Below, piece by piece: positions 18,400 through 28,245 of a stretch of DNA of 64,000 bases. Numbering within the stretch: the stretch's first letter is position 1; every line of letters begins with the position of its first letter. The notes beneath the pieces were generated by a model. That model ran no database searches and was not told the origin of the DNA. It worked only from the letters and a program-made list of their open reading frames with translations. The position numbers and the translations under genes are program-made. The DNA comes from Bacillus sp. MYb209 (lineage in GTDB: Bacteria; Bacillota; Bacilli; Bacillales; Bacillaceae_G), in the NCBI RefSeq assembly GCF_002975175.1, contig NZ_PCNZ01000001.1:390187-454186 (forward strand). Direction: 5' to 3'.

Positions 18400-18478
18400 A
18401 TGATGACACCCCTATTTTCAAAATGATTATACTTAGATTATACGAAATATTCTTATTTTTTTCTACATAATTCTGCAA

Positions 18479-18559
18479 TTATTTTATCAAAATAGTTTTT
18501 AATATTTCTTTCGTCGTCACGATAGCAGCAAATTCATCATGCAAGTTTACAAGCGTCAT
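18479..18559 (-). pseudogene. Short ORF, possible CBS-domain remnant
   Basis: A 26-codon ORF begins 19 bp after the AhpD-like gene stop, behind a strong CTAGGAGG. The peptide reads like the end of a CBS domain (LVNLHDEFAAIVTTKEIL). It is too short to fold as CBS, so it may be the remnant of a deleted gene or a small coupled peptide. Low certainty. Confidence 0.3.
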
Positions 18560-18578
18560 ATTGTGAATATCCTCCTAG

Positions 18579-18992
18579 TTAATTGGGCTGTAATTGAAAC
18601 AGAAAACCAAGTTGCTGTGACGCAGTAATAAAACAAATATAGGCACAAAGCTCTACAATTTCTTTTTCAGTCCAATATTGTTTTAATACATGAAACATAT
18701 TATCATCTATCGCCTTTTGGTCATGAACAAATGCATGTGCAAAAGTAACTGCTACGCTTATCTCCTCTATTTTTTGCACGTCATCTGGTCTTCCCTTTGC
18801 CATACAGTACGGACATTCATTCCCAAACGCTAATGTTCTTCTTACTTGCTCCTTTAACTCTGCGGAAAGCGTCCCTGTACTATACAGTGTATTCTCTAAC
18901 GTACTCCACGAATTTAATATATCCAGATTATGCCCTAATAATTTTTGAAACTTTGTATCTCCTATATTTGATAATGTAATTCTCTCCATCAT
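18579..18992 (-). CDS. Carboxymuconolactone decarboxylase/AhpD-like protein
   Basis: About 137 residues, all helical, with the AhpD-type cysteine pair and acid-base residues NECPYCMAKGRP (about 73-84) and a following histidine segment FAHAFVHD. AhpD-like proteins reduce peroxides or lipoyl partners by this CxxC pair. GGAGGGAAA precedes ATGATG (18992/18989). It is divergent from an Lrp-type regulator with a 123-bp gap, so the regulator may control it. Confidence 0.8.
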   Translation of the reverse strand: MMERITLSNIGDTKFQKLLGHNLDILNSWSTLENTLYSTGTLSAELKEQVRRTLAFGNECPYCMAKGRPDDVQKIEEISVAVTFAHAFVHDQKAIDDNMFHVLKQYWTEKEIVELCAYICFITASQQLGFLFQLQPN

Positions 18993-19115
18993 TTTCCCTC
19001 CTATTCCCTTCTTTTTTATTGTAAAATAAATAAAGTTCACTTTACATTTCATATGAATCTTAATTTATATTTTTCCTTTACAAAAATCATCATTTTACTG
19101 GAGGTATATTTACAA

Positions 19116-19568
19116 ATGCAATTAGACCGTGTTGATCGAAAAATTTTAAATGAATTATATAATGATAGTCGCCTTTCGATGCGAGAATTGGCAAAACGAG
19201 TAAACTTATCCGCTCCGTCTACTACAGAACGTGTTCGTAAACTTGAAAGTGAAGGAATTATTCAAAAATACACAATCGATATCAATTATAAAAAAGCTGG
19301 ACTTGTTTTAGATTGTATTTTAGAAATCACTTTAAAAAATGGTGATACAACACGTATGCAACAGTTTATTCAGTCTTATCCATCTGCAAGTTTTTGTTAC
19401 CGAGTAACAGGAAGCTTATGCTACATTGTAAAAATCTCTGTTCCTTCACTCGTTGAACTTGAAGAATTTATCAATAATGTTTCTTCATATGCAACGACAG
19501 TTTCTCATATCGTATTATCAGAAGTAGCTCTTACTCCGGATATTGAACATATCTTCCCAGAAGATTAA
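19116..19568 (+). CDS. Lrp/AsnC family transcriptional regulator
   Basis: 150 residues from ATG 19116 (GGAGGTAT 9 bp upstream; the longer reading adds an unlikely hydrophobic start). The AsnC-type HTH spans about 4-60 (LDRVDRKILNEL, SMRELAKRVNLSAPSTTERVRKLESEGII), followed by the RAM ligand-binding domain. Divergent from the AhpD-like gene. Ligand not predictable, though amino acids are typical. Confidence 0.9.
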   Translation: MQLDRVDRKILNELYNDSRLSMRELAKRVNLSAPSTTERVRKLESEGIIQKYTIDINYKKAGLVLDCILEITLKNGDTTRMQQFIQSYPSASFCYRVTGSLCYIVKISVPSLVELEEFINNVSSYATTVSHIVLSEVALTPDIEHIFPED

Positions 19569-19669
19569 TTCATCTTTATTCACAAAAAAGAGTTAAAACC
19601 TCTTACATTGAGAATAAAAATGATATATCATGTATTAAAATACACAAAGTTCGAGAAAGGGGCTTTACA

Positions 19670-19852
19670 TTGAAAATCTGGTTTTATGAAAAAACGGCAC
19701 AATTAGATGACTTGCTTGGTATTTGGGACAATGTTCCGACCATCCCTCGAATTGGTGAAAAAGTTGAACTTCTAAAAACCGTTCGGATCGTTACAGATAT
19801 TAAATACGTGAAAAATGGAAATAACTTCCGTGTAGAAATTATTACAAATTAA
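19670..19852 (+). CDS. Small hypothetical protein, 60 residues
   Basis: TTG start at 19670 with GAAAGGGG upstream. The product is a compact, probably beta-rich domain (KIWFYEKTA, VELLKTVRIVTDIKYVKNG, FRVEIIT). A terminator follows immediately. Family not recognised. Confidence 0.6.
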   Translation: MKIWFYEKTAQLDDLLGIWDNVPTIPRIGEKVELLKTVRIVTDIKYVKNGNNFRVEIITN

Positions 19853-19854
19853 AA

Positions 19855-19890
19855 AGCAGCTCTCCTTTTCATACTGGAGAGCTACTTTTT
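19855..19890. terminator. Bidirectional terminator
   Basis: AGCTCTCC and GGAGAGCT pair with flanking A- and T-runs between two convergent genes. Confidence 0.75.
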
Positions 19891-20915
19891 CACGGCCTAT
19901 AATCCGCCTTTTTTATAATAATCTTATCTTCTTCTACAGCTATTGTTACATACTCATTTTCTTCTAACTTGAGCTGGTTGACAGCCTCATCTGGCAGTTC
20001 CACCGCCATCAATCTATTCGTTAGTATAACTTGGCTATACATTTCATTTTCACGTGATGAATTCATCACTTTTTCTTCATTTATTAAGCGAATCGGTGGT
20101 ACACCTACTTCTTTTACAGTACGCCATTGTTTCCAGGTAAAAGGAATTAACCATAATAAACCGATAATCACAAGACCAATGCCGATCCATAAATTACTTT
20201 GTGCTTGTAATTCAGTACTCGAGATTGCGTCACTTCCATCTCCACCTACAAAATGCATACTCGTTGCAATCAAATTATTTAGAGCATGCACAGCAATATT
20301 CGTCCATATATTTTTTGTCTTTATGTATAGAAGGCACATAATAACACCGAACATGAAAGCACCGATAACATCAAAATGCCCTAGTCCAAAAATAAGAGAG
20401 GATATAATAACCGCTCGTTTAATCCCCCATTTGTAAGCCATTCGTTGTAAGAAAAAACCTCTAAAAATAACCTCTTCCATTATTGGGGCTAGTACACATG
20501 CTGAAATGAAAGTAAATATCGTCATGTATATGTTACTCGTATTAATTACATTTCCATCTTCTAACATGGTAACTAAGAAATTAGGTAAAGTATGTGCTAA
20601 AATATAAAATTGAATTTGGGATATACCGACTGCAAAAATCATTCCCATTATCGTTGCTAATACAATTAACCCCCAATGTAAACGTCCGGGCTTATCAAAA
20701 AAACTTTTAAAAACAACATTATTTTTACTTGTTTTTAAATGTAGCCACAATAGTGGAAATGCGAAAAATATTGATATTTGTGACAGGAACTCTATCGTAT
20801 TGTCAGAAGCACCTGATAAACTTAATGGAATCATCGTCAGGAACATCCCTATAATCATCCATCCAAAAAAACTACGTAGCCTTATACGTGAAAATGCATA
20901 TTGCATATTGAACAC
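19890..20915 (-). CDS. CPBP intramembrane protease with C-terminal AbrB-like domain
   Basis: 341 residues. Residues 1-255 form a polytopic CPBP (Abi, Rce1-like) protease: the catalytic motifs are EEVIFRGFFLQR (about 147-158), FGLGHFD (about 179-185) and HALNN (about 212-216). After a charged linker, the last 50 residues (VILTNRLMAVELPDEAVNQL... ending EEDKIIIKKA) have the strand-helix-strand pattern of AbrB/MazE swapped-hairpin domains. Such a tail on a membrane protease is unusual. It could be a dimerisation or DNA-binding module facing the cytoplasm; that is inference. Single gene. Confidence 0.8.
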   Translation of the reverse strand: MFNMQYAFSRIRLRSFFGWMIIGMFLTMIPLSLSGASDNTIEFLSQISIFFAFPLLWLHLKTSKNNVVFKSFFDKPGRLHWGLIVLATIMGMIFAVGISQIQFYILAHTLPNFLVTMLEDGNVINTSNIYMTIFTFISACVLAPIMEEVIFRGFFLQRMAYKWGIKRAVIISSLIFGLGHFDVIGAFMFGVIMCLLYIKTKNIWTNIAVHALNNLIATSMHFVGGDGSDAISSTELQAQSNLWIGIGLVIIGLLWLIPFTWKQWRTVKEVGVPPIRLINEEKVMNSSRENEMYSQVILTNRLMAVELPDEAVNQLKLEENEYVTIAVEEDKIIIKKADYRP

Positions 20916-20928
20916 CTCCAGAGATGAT

Positions 20929-20990
20929 ATAAAGTGAAACTTTATTCAGTGTTTTATGGGTAGCCCTTCTCCCACAAATGGCCGAATAAC
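20929..20990 (+). repeat. bcr-like dispersed repeat, copy B (degenerate)
   Basis: Opens with ATAAAGTGAAACTTTATTCAG, like copies at 8192 and 44641, then a diverged GTAGCCC/CTCCCACAAATGGCCG segment. Confidence 0.5.
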
Positions 20991-21117
20991 TAAATTATAA
21001 TATGAATATAGTTGAAAATCTTCCTATTTTTCTCAGATAATTTCAAACAACATATCTATTAAAATAATTTTATTGATATAATGTATCACTATAATTGACA
21101 TGGTATTTTTAAGTTCA

Positions 21118-21317
21118 GTCACTACAATTCAAGTAGTATAGGATTTAGCTGATCTATTTATCGGTGTTATAGCAGTCTTCAACTTAGTGACAGTTATATC
21201 CTTAAATAAATATGTGGTCGCTGCATTTTATAAACCAAAAAGAAGCTGAAAAAGACCCAATGTTTTATGCTGACAGCATGTTAGGAACGTGAAACGATTG
21301 AAGAAAGAACTGGTTAA
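21118..21317 (+). pseudogene. Decayed C-terminal fragment of a Na+:alanine symporter (AgcS)
   Basis: About 65 residues of the AGCS C-terminus can be read through damage: VTTIQVV, a TAG where tryptophan is expected, then DLADLFIGVIAVFNLVTVIS, a frame change, EAEKDPMFYADSMLG, and after one more frame change ETIEERTG with a stop. No intact start or upstream domain remains; the sequence left of it is AT-rich and unrecognisable. The next terminator (21320-21346) may have belonged to this gene. Confidence 0.6.
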
Positions 21318-21319
21318 TA

Positions 21320-21346
21320 AAAATCCCCGTGTTAACGGGGATTTTT
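21320..21346. terminator. Bidirectional terminator
   Basis: AAAATCCCCGT and ACGGGGATTTTT pair around GTTA; ends the minus-strand ABC operon. Confidence 0.85.
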
Positions 21347-21349
21347 ATA

Positions 21350-22126
21350 TTATAATACGTCACGTTTTTGGAATAATACACTTGATGCTACAAGTAATAC
21401 AGCAAAGTATGCAACTACAAGTAATAATGAAGTTGTAAACGTAAATTCTGTAAATGTTGGTTCCATTCCACCGCTAACCAATTTATTGCTGTCGTAAACA
21501 CTTAAATTCAAATGGAAAAATACTACAAATTTCGCTACACCTTTTGCAAACATCATTAGCACCATATTAATTGCTCCTTGTAAGAAAAATAGGAACATCG
21601 TAATAATTAATGGTAATACAGAGTTTCTAAATACGTTTGCTAAGAAAAATGCAAGCGTTGCAAAGAAAAATGGTGATAAAAGCTGATATAAAATCGTTTT
21701 TAAAACAATTCCTAACGTTAATTCTGTTTTACTACCGTCCATTACAATCCCGCCAATGATCATGGCAATTAACGTACTAGCAAGTACAATAAATAACATC
21801 GTTAATAACACCGTAATATATTTAGAAAATAAAACGGTAATTCGTTTTCTTGGGCGAATTAATAATTGTTTAATCGTTCCTTTTTGAAATTCATCTGTAA
21901 TTGTGCGAGAGGCTGTTGTGATTCCAAAAATCGTTGCGAATATCATAATTAAGCCGATATCTGAACTTACAAAATCTAAGTAAGATCCACTCAAACTACC
22001 AGCTTCACCCCATTTGGCCGTTACTACGGCCCCTAAAATCTCCAATAAGGCGATCACACCGATTAAAATATACATACCTTTTTTCGCATGTAACTTTAAA
22101 AATTCATTTTGAATTAATTTAAACAT
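21350..22126 (-). CDS. ABC-2 type transporter permease
   Basis: 258 residues with six hydrophobic segments and the ABC-2 motif FGITTASRTITDEFQKGTIKQLLIRPRKR (about 63-91, here split by loops). Last gene of a five-gene operon; its ATG overlaps the stop of the ATPase gene upstream (TAATG). It should form a transporter with that ATPase, a type often exporting peptides or antibiotics. Confidence 0.88.
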   Translation of the reverse strand: MFKLIQNEFLKLHAKKGMYILIGVIALLEILGAVVTAKWGEAGSLSGSYLDFVSSDIGLIMIFATIFGITTASRTITDEFQKGTIKQLLIRPRKRITVLFSKYITVLLTMLFIVLASTLIAMIIGGIVMDGSKTELTLGIVLKTILYQLLSPFFFATLAFFLANVFRNSVLPLIITMFLFFLQGAINMVLMMFAKGVAKFVVFFHLNLSVYDSNKLVSGGMEPTFTEFTFTTSLLLVVAYFAVLLVASSVLFQKRDVL

Positions 22127-23028
22127 TACGCTTTCACTCCCCCAGTAATCGCTAAGAATTCATCCTCTAACGTTTTATTTTGTACAGTAACACCATATAC
22201 AAGTACATCAGCATTCACTAACTGTTTTACAATTTGCGGAATCTCTTCTTTCATTACAGATGTCACAGCTACATTTCCTTGTACTTTACCTTTAATAATT
22301 TCGTTCGCTTTCTGAACTTGATCTACTTCAAATGCGACTACAACTGTTTCATCATGCTTCGTTTGTTCATGTAAGTTATACTCTTGTACGAACTCACCTT
22401 GCTTTATAATAACAACACGATCACACATTAATTCAATTTCACTTAGTAAGTGACTTGATACGATTACAGCAATATTTTCTTCTTTCGCTAATCGCTGCAA
22501 ATAATCACGAATTTGACGAATACCAGCAGGATCTAATCCATTTGTCGGTTCATCTAAAATTAAGATTTTCGGCTGATGAAGTAACGCCTGTGCAATTCCT
22601 AGACGTTGTTTCATACCAAGTGAGTATGTTTTCACCTTTTTATGAATCGCATGCTCTAATTCAACAAGCTTTACAATTTCAGCGATGCGCTCTTTACTAA
22701 TAGGTGTAATTGCCATGTTTGCAAAATGCTTCAAGTTTTGCATACCGGTCATATAATCATATAGTTCAGGATTCTCTACAATCGCTCCAATTTGTTCTAA
22801 CGCCTTTTCACGCTCTGTACGAATACTATGACCACAAATTGTAATATCGCCTTCTGTCATCGAAATAAGACCTGTCATCATACGGATTGTCGTCGTCTTA
22901 CCGCTACCGTTCGGTCCAAGGAACCCGTAAACTTCCCCTTCACGAACTTCAAATGATAAACCGCGAATAATTTCTGTTCCACCAATCCTTTTTCGAACAT
23001 TTTCTAATTTCACTACTACATTTCCCAA
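22126..23028 (-). CDS. ABC transporter ATP-binding protein
   Basis: 301 residues from TTG 23028, chosen because AAAGGAGGAA lies upstream; the 327-residue reading runs into the previous gene. Walker A GPNGSGKTT (about 36-44), signature YSLGMKQRLGIAQAL (about 133-147), Walker B ILILDEPTNGLDP (about 153-165) and H-loop SSHLL are intact. A C-terminal regulatory region follows, as in bacitracin or lantibiotic exporter ATPases. Pairs with the permease at 21350. Confidence 0.92.
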   Translation of the reverse strand: MGNVVVKLENVRKRIGGTEIIRGLSFEVREGEVYGFLGPNGSGKTTTIRMMTGLISMTEGDITICGHSIRTEREKALEQIGAIVENPELYDYMTGMQNLKHFANMAITPISKERIAEIVKLVELEHAIHKKVKTYSLGMKQRLGIAQALLHQPKILILDEPTNGLDPAGIRQIRDYLQRLAKEENIAVIVSSHLLSEIELMCDRVVIIKQGEFVQEYNLHEQTKHDETVVVAFEVDQVQKANEIIKGKVQGNVAVTSVMKEEIPQIVKQLVNADVLVYGVTVQNKTLEDEFLAITGGVKA

Positions 23029-23042
23029 TTGTGATTCCTCCT

Positions 23043-23834
23043 TTAAACTTCTAGCTTTTTGTCGATGATGCGACCTGTAACTATTAATAATATAATTGTT
23101 AATAAACAATTAAAACATAGATTTAAAACTGTAATCTCTGTACCAGAATAGAATGATATATTTAAAAAGCCGTTTTGATCTATAAATCCAATATTATTTA
23201 TAGCAAACACATACTTTTCTATTTGCTGAAAGATATACATTACTCCCAAATAAAATGCGCTAAAAGCGATGAATAAGACTACACAAATGACCTTACTCAT
23301 TGATGATTTTATATTGAGTAATTTCACAATTACTATAATTAAATAAACAGAAACTAGCATATTAACAAAATCTAGTCCCCATAAGCAAATAGATATCATA
23401 TGCTGTAATATTCCATAATCATATAAACTGTGGATTGCTTGCTGGACACCTAAGTCTGTTTTTTCTTTGTAAATATTTAAAGAAAAATAATATAGAAAAA
23501 TGATTCCTATTCCTAGCAAAATCATAAAGAGTAGTACACAAAATAAAATATTTGCACATATATACTTTTGTGCTGAAATAGAAGTATAACGAAGCATAGA
23601 ATTTTTTAGCATTTTCCGAAAAGACGATATACCTGTTAGAAGAATTGCAAATCCAGATATACATAGTACAATCAAAAATATAATAATTATTATATCTTGC
23701 CTCCCTGAAATTCTAACTCCTGAAACTCCCTTCATATTAAATAAAAGAATTAGTGAAATAGTTATAAAGCCAAAGTAAATAATTGCTATCTTCTTCTTAT
23801 TACAATTAAACAAATATCGAAAAAGCTGACTCAT
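23043..23834 (-). CDS. ABC transporter permease, membrane protein
   Basis: 263 residues with about six transmembrane segments and no soluble domain. Its start overlaps the preceding ATPase gene by 4 bp, so the two should make one exporter. No motif identifies the cargo. Confidence 0.75.
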   Translation of the reverse strand: MSQLFRYLFNCNKKKIAIIYFGFITISLILLFNMKGVSGVRISGRQDIIIIIFLIVLCISGFAILLTGISSFRKMLKNSMLRYTSISAQKYICANILFCVLLFMILLGIGIIFLYYFSLNIYKEKTDLGVQQAIHSLYDYGILQHMISICLWGLDFVNMLVSVYLIIVIVKLLNIKSSMSKVICVVLFIAFSAFYLGVMYIFQQIEKYVFAINNIGFIDQNGFLNISFYSGTEITVLNLCFNCLLTIILLIVTGRIIDKKLEV

Positions 23835-24529
23835 TTCTCATAGGCCTCCTTAAACAGCTCATGTACCGCTTTACCTCTTTGAAATCGTAGTTCTTCTACA
23901 TTTTCATACAAAATCATTTCTCCATCTTTCAAAAAAATCACTTCATCAAATATATTCTCGATTTCTTCTATTAAATGAGTTGAGATAAGCATTGTGCAAT
24001 CTTCTCTGTAAAATTTAAGGATAAGTTCCAATACATGTTCTCTAGAAACAAGATCTATACCACCGAGTGGTTCGTCTAAAACATACAACTTAGCTTTTCG
24101 TGAAAATGTTAATATAATTTGCAGCTTCTCAATCATTCCTTTTGATAATGCTATAATTCTTTCTTCTAGCGGTATTTTAAATTCAACTATCGTATCTACC
24201 GCTTTTTGAATATCAAATTCTTTATAAAAATCCCGATAGAAAAATAAAGCATCTTTTACAGTCATCCAATCATCAAATACCGGCTTATCAGACATAAAAG
24301 AAACGATTTCTTTCGTCTCTAACCCAACTTTTTTACCGCTAATTGTAATGCTGCCTTCAGAAGGATGCTGCAAGCCTGCAATCATTTTCAATAACGTCGT
24401 TTTCCCGCTCCCGTTATCTCCAACAAGCCCAACGATTTTTCCTTCTGTAATCTCTATGTTTAATTCCCGGATTACTGCTTTCAATCCGTATCGCTTCCAT
24501 AGATTTTCTATTTTTAATAGCTCAGTCAT
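23831..24529 (-). CDS. ABC transporter ATP-binding protein (YtrB-like)
   Basis: 232 residues with Walker A GDNGSGKTT (about 37-45), a diverged signature ALSKGMIEKLQ (about 132-142), Walker B KLYVLDEPLGGID (about 152-164) and STHL. It is small, without extra domains, as in the YtrB/YtrE ATPases of the GntR-linked B. subtilis ytr operon. Overlaps both neighbours by 4 bp. Confidence 0.9.
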   Translation of the reverse strand: MTELLKIENLWKRYGLKAVIRELNIEITEGKIVGLVGDNGSGKTTLLKMIAGLQHPSEGSITISGKKVGLETKEIVSFMSDKPVFDDWMTVKDALFFYRDFYKEFDIQKAVDTIVEFKIPLEERIIALSKGMIEKLQIILTFSRKAKLYVLDEPLGGIDLVSREHVLELILKFYREDCTMLISTHLIEEIENIFDEVIFLKDGEMILYENVEELRFQRGKAVHELFKEAYEK

Positions 24530-24906
24530 TCGTTCTCCTCCCTTTTCTCATGTAATGAAAAACGAAGAATTGAAAGAATTTCTTCTTCTGAAAAACCTAA
24601 ATTGTCCATTCCATCTATAAAAGAATGAAGTAATTCTTTCGCCATATCTTTTCGCAGCTCCATAATTTTCTCCCCTTCATTCGTTACATATCGCCCCATT
24701 CCTCTACGTGTTACAACAACTCCATCCCGTTCTAGCTCTTGAAATGTACGTTGAATCGTATTTGGATTTACTTGCAATTCACTCGCTAATTCACGTACGG
24801 AGGGAATTTTATCACCTGACAATAAATGTCCTGTTACAATTTCCTTTTTTATGCATTCCATTACTTGAATGTAAATTGGTGTGTTTGGAGAAAACTCGAT
24901 TTTCAT
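24526..24906 (-). CDS. GntR family regulator (YtrA subfamily)
   Basis: 126 residues: GntR winged helix (about 8-75; SGDKIPSVRELASELQVNPNTIQRTFQELERDGVV) with only a short C-terminal helical dimer region, the YtrA type. First gene of the operon with two ABC pairs. A 36-bp inverted-repeat operator lies directly upstream, so it probably represses its own operon until a wall-active compound appears; the inducer is inference from ytrA. Confidence 0.92.
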   Translation of the reverse strand: MKIEFSPNTPIYIQVMECIKKEIVTGHLLSGDKIPSVRELASELQVNPNTIQRTFQELERDGVVVTRRGMGRYVTNEGEKIMELRKDMAKELLHSFIDGMDNLGFSEEEILSILRFSLHEKREENE

Positions 24907-24917
24907 TTCTCCCCTCC

Positions 24918-24953
24918 TGTCTTAGTGTGTTAGTTAAATAGTACACTAAGACA
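24918..24953. promoter_or_regulatory. GntR operator (inverted repeat)
   Basis: TGTCTTAGTGT and ACACTAAGACA are perfect 11-bp arms separated by 14 bp, 12 bp before the GntR start. Confidence 0.7.
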
Positions 24954-24991
24954 AATTATATGTAAATACTTACCACGTAAAATGTAATAAA

Positions 24992-25022
24992 AAGGCAGTG
25001 TAACTTTTCGTTACACTGCCTT
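24992..25022 (-). terminator. Terminator of the putrescine catabolic genes
   Basis: AAGGCAGTGTAAC and GTTACACTGCCTT pair around a 5-nt loop; on the minus strand a T-run follows. Confidence 0.85.
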
Positions 25023-25099
25023 CCTGTAATAAAATACAGGTAAATCTATTCTAATTATAGTTTCAATCGTTTGAATTCACATATAACCTTTTGCGAAAT

Positions 25100-26482
<1,383 letters not shown>

Positions 26483-27976
26483 CTAATTCACCCCTACGTT
26501 TTTTTTATTTGCAAACCAACCTATTGGTTCTACTTCTAGATTTATATTAATCTGCTTAATTTCTTGAAATTCTTCTAAACCAAACGTTCCTAGGCTACGT
26601 CCAATACCGCTTTGCTTATATCCGCCCCAAGGTGCCTCATTATATGTTGGATGATAACTATTAATCCACGTAATTCCTGCGCGAAGTTTACGAATCACAC
26701 GCATTGCTTTTGCACCATCAACTGTAAATACCCCTCCAGCCAAGCCATAGTCCGTACCGTTTGCCAACTCAATTGCTTCCTGTTCGTCTTTAAACTTTTG
26801 AATTACTACAACAGGACCGAAGATTTCTTCCTGGACAATGCGCATATCAGGTTTTACATTGACAAAGACTGTTGGTTCAATAAAGAAACCATCACCTTTT
26901 CCATCCTCCATTATTCGTCTACCTCCGCAAGCAACGTTTGCACCTTCGTCTTTCCCAATTTCAATATAACGTAATACTTTTTCCATATGTTCTTGACTTA
27001 CAAGTGGCCCCATTTCTGATTCTGGATTATCACCAGGCCCAACGTTAATTTGCTGTGCTCGCTCTACAAAACTATTAACAAATTTATCATAAATATTTTC
27101 TTCTACAAGGATTCTTGATCCTGCTGAACATACTTGTCCGCTACCTGCATAAATACCGAATAGGGCATAATCAATAGCGGTCTCAAAATCTGCATCTGCA
27201 AAAATAATATTTGGAGATTTCCCTCCAAGTTCTAACGAAATCTTTTTCATATTATCTGCCGCTGTTCTCATAATGTGCTTACCTGTTTTTGTTCCACCTG
27301 TAAAGGAAATCATATCCACTTTATGACTCGCTGCAATTTCATTTCCTACTATTGGACCGGCACCCATTACCATATTGGCAACACCTTTTGGTAGCCCTAC
27401 TTTTTCAAGGATTTCGAATAGCTTTGTCACAGTGATTGGTGTCACTTCAGAAGGTTTAAACACAATTGTATTTCCAGCTGCTAAAGCAGGTGCAATTTTC
27501 CATACACTCATCAGTAACGGATAATTCCATGGAACAATTAATCCACAAACACCAACTGGCTCTCTTACAACCATTGCTTGCATTGGATCGGCTACATGAT
27601 ATGTTTGACCATCTGGTTTTGTAATCAATCCGGCGTAATAGCGAAAACAAGCCGCTGCATCTCCAATATCTCCTTCTGCCTCACGGTATGTTTTTCCATT
27701 ATCCATTGTTTCAAGATACACTAACTCTTCCATATTTTTATCAATTTCATCTGCTATTTTAAATAAATATGCTGCCCTTTCAGCAGTGGATGTTTCTGAC
27801 CAAATTCCACTATCGAAAGCCGCTCTTGCCACTTCGATCGCGTATTTTGCATCCTCAATTGTTCCCTCAGGTGCATATGCTATACCCTTTCCATTCGCAG
27901 GGTTAATAATCGTTCTTTTCTCTTGATTACTAGACTCTCTCCATTCACCGTTTACATACATTTTTAAATCTAGCAC
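26483..27976 (-). CDS. 4-aminobutanal (betaine-type) aldehyde dehydrogenase
   Basis: 497-residue NAD(P) aldehyde dehydrogenase. Motifs: PWNYPL (about 149-154), FTGGTKTGK (Rossmann, about 229-237), the general base in LELGGKSPN (about 251-259), the catalytic cysteine in GSGQVCSAGSR (about 283-293) and EEIFGPV (about 386-392). Next to PatA and a PuuP importer, it most likely oxidises 4-aminobutanal to GABA. GTG start behind AAGGGGG, about 30 nt after the predicted transcription start of a -24/-12 promoter. Confidence 0.88.
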   Translation of the reverse strand: MLDLKMYVNGEWRESSNQEKRTIINPANGKGIAYAPEGTIEDAKYAIEVARAAFDSGIWSETSTAERAAYLFKIADEIDKNMEELVYLETMDNGKTYREAEGDIGDAAACFRYYAGLITKPDGQTYHVADPMQAMVVREPVGVCGLIVPWNYPLLMSVWKIAPALAAGNTIVFKPSEVTPITVTKLFEILEKVGLPKGVANMVMGAGPIVGNEIAASHKVDMISFTGGTKTGKHIMRTAADNMKKISLELGGKSPNIIFADADFETAIDYALFGIYAGSGQVCSAGSRILVEENIYDKFVNSFVERAQQINVGPGDNPESEMGPLVSQEHMEKVLRYIEIGKDEGANVACGGRRIMEDGKGDGFFIEPTVFVNVKPDMRIVQEEIFGPVVVIQKFKDEQEAIELANGTDYGLAGGVFTVDGAKAMRVIRKLRAGITWINSYHPTYNEAPWGGYKQSGIGRSLGTFGLEEFQEIKQININLEVEPIGWFANKKNVGVN

Positions 27977-28017
27977 TATATTGAATCCCCCTTCATCGAT
28001 CGTTTATATATTTATAA

Positions 28018-28033
28018 GCAATTTTCATGCCAA
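28018..28033 (-). promoter_or_regulatory. Sigma-54 promoter of aldehyde dehydrogenase-patA
   Basis: Minus-strand TTGGCATGAAAATTGC has GG and GC separated by exactly ten bases, matching TGGCAC-N5-TTGCW in 9 of 10 key positions. It ends 42 bp from the GTG start. Confidence 0.85.
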
Positions 28034-28094
28034 TATTTAAAATGCAAAGGAATCATACATAAACTGACTATTTCCTTAAAAACAATAAACAATT

Positions 28095-28142
28095 TATGCA
28101 CTCTCGCATACACTATTCCATTTTGCATAAAACGGAACGTTA
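28095..28142. promoter_or_regulatory. Possible upstream activator sites for the enhancer-binding protein
   Basis: TATGC-N6-GCATA (28095-28110) is an inverted repeat, and TTTTGCATAAAA (28131-28142) repeats the GCATA half. They lie 65-110 bp upstream of the -24 element, the usual place for enhancer sites. Confidence 0.4.
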
Positions 28143-28214
28143 ATCATTTCCGCTCCCGCCTTCACCACTCGGGACTTGAATCCTAGAGAATATGTATATG
28201 CTGAGCGCACACAA

Positions 28215-28245
28215 AAAAGAGAAGTCTATGTGACTTTCTCCTTTT
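28215..28245 (-). terminator. Terminator of the enhancer-binding protein gene
   Basis: AGAGAAGTC and GACTTTCTC form an imperfect stem with A- and T-runs directly after the stop. Confidence 0.55.
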
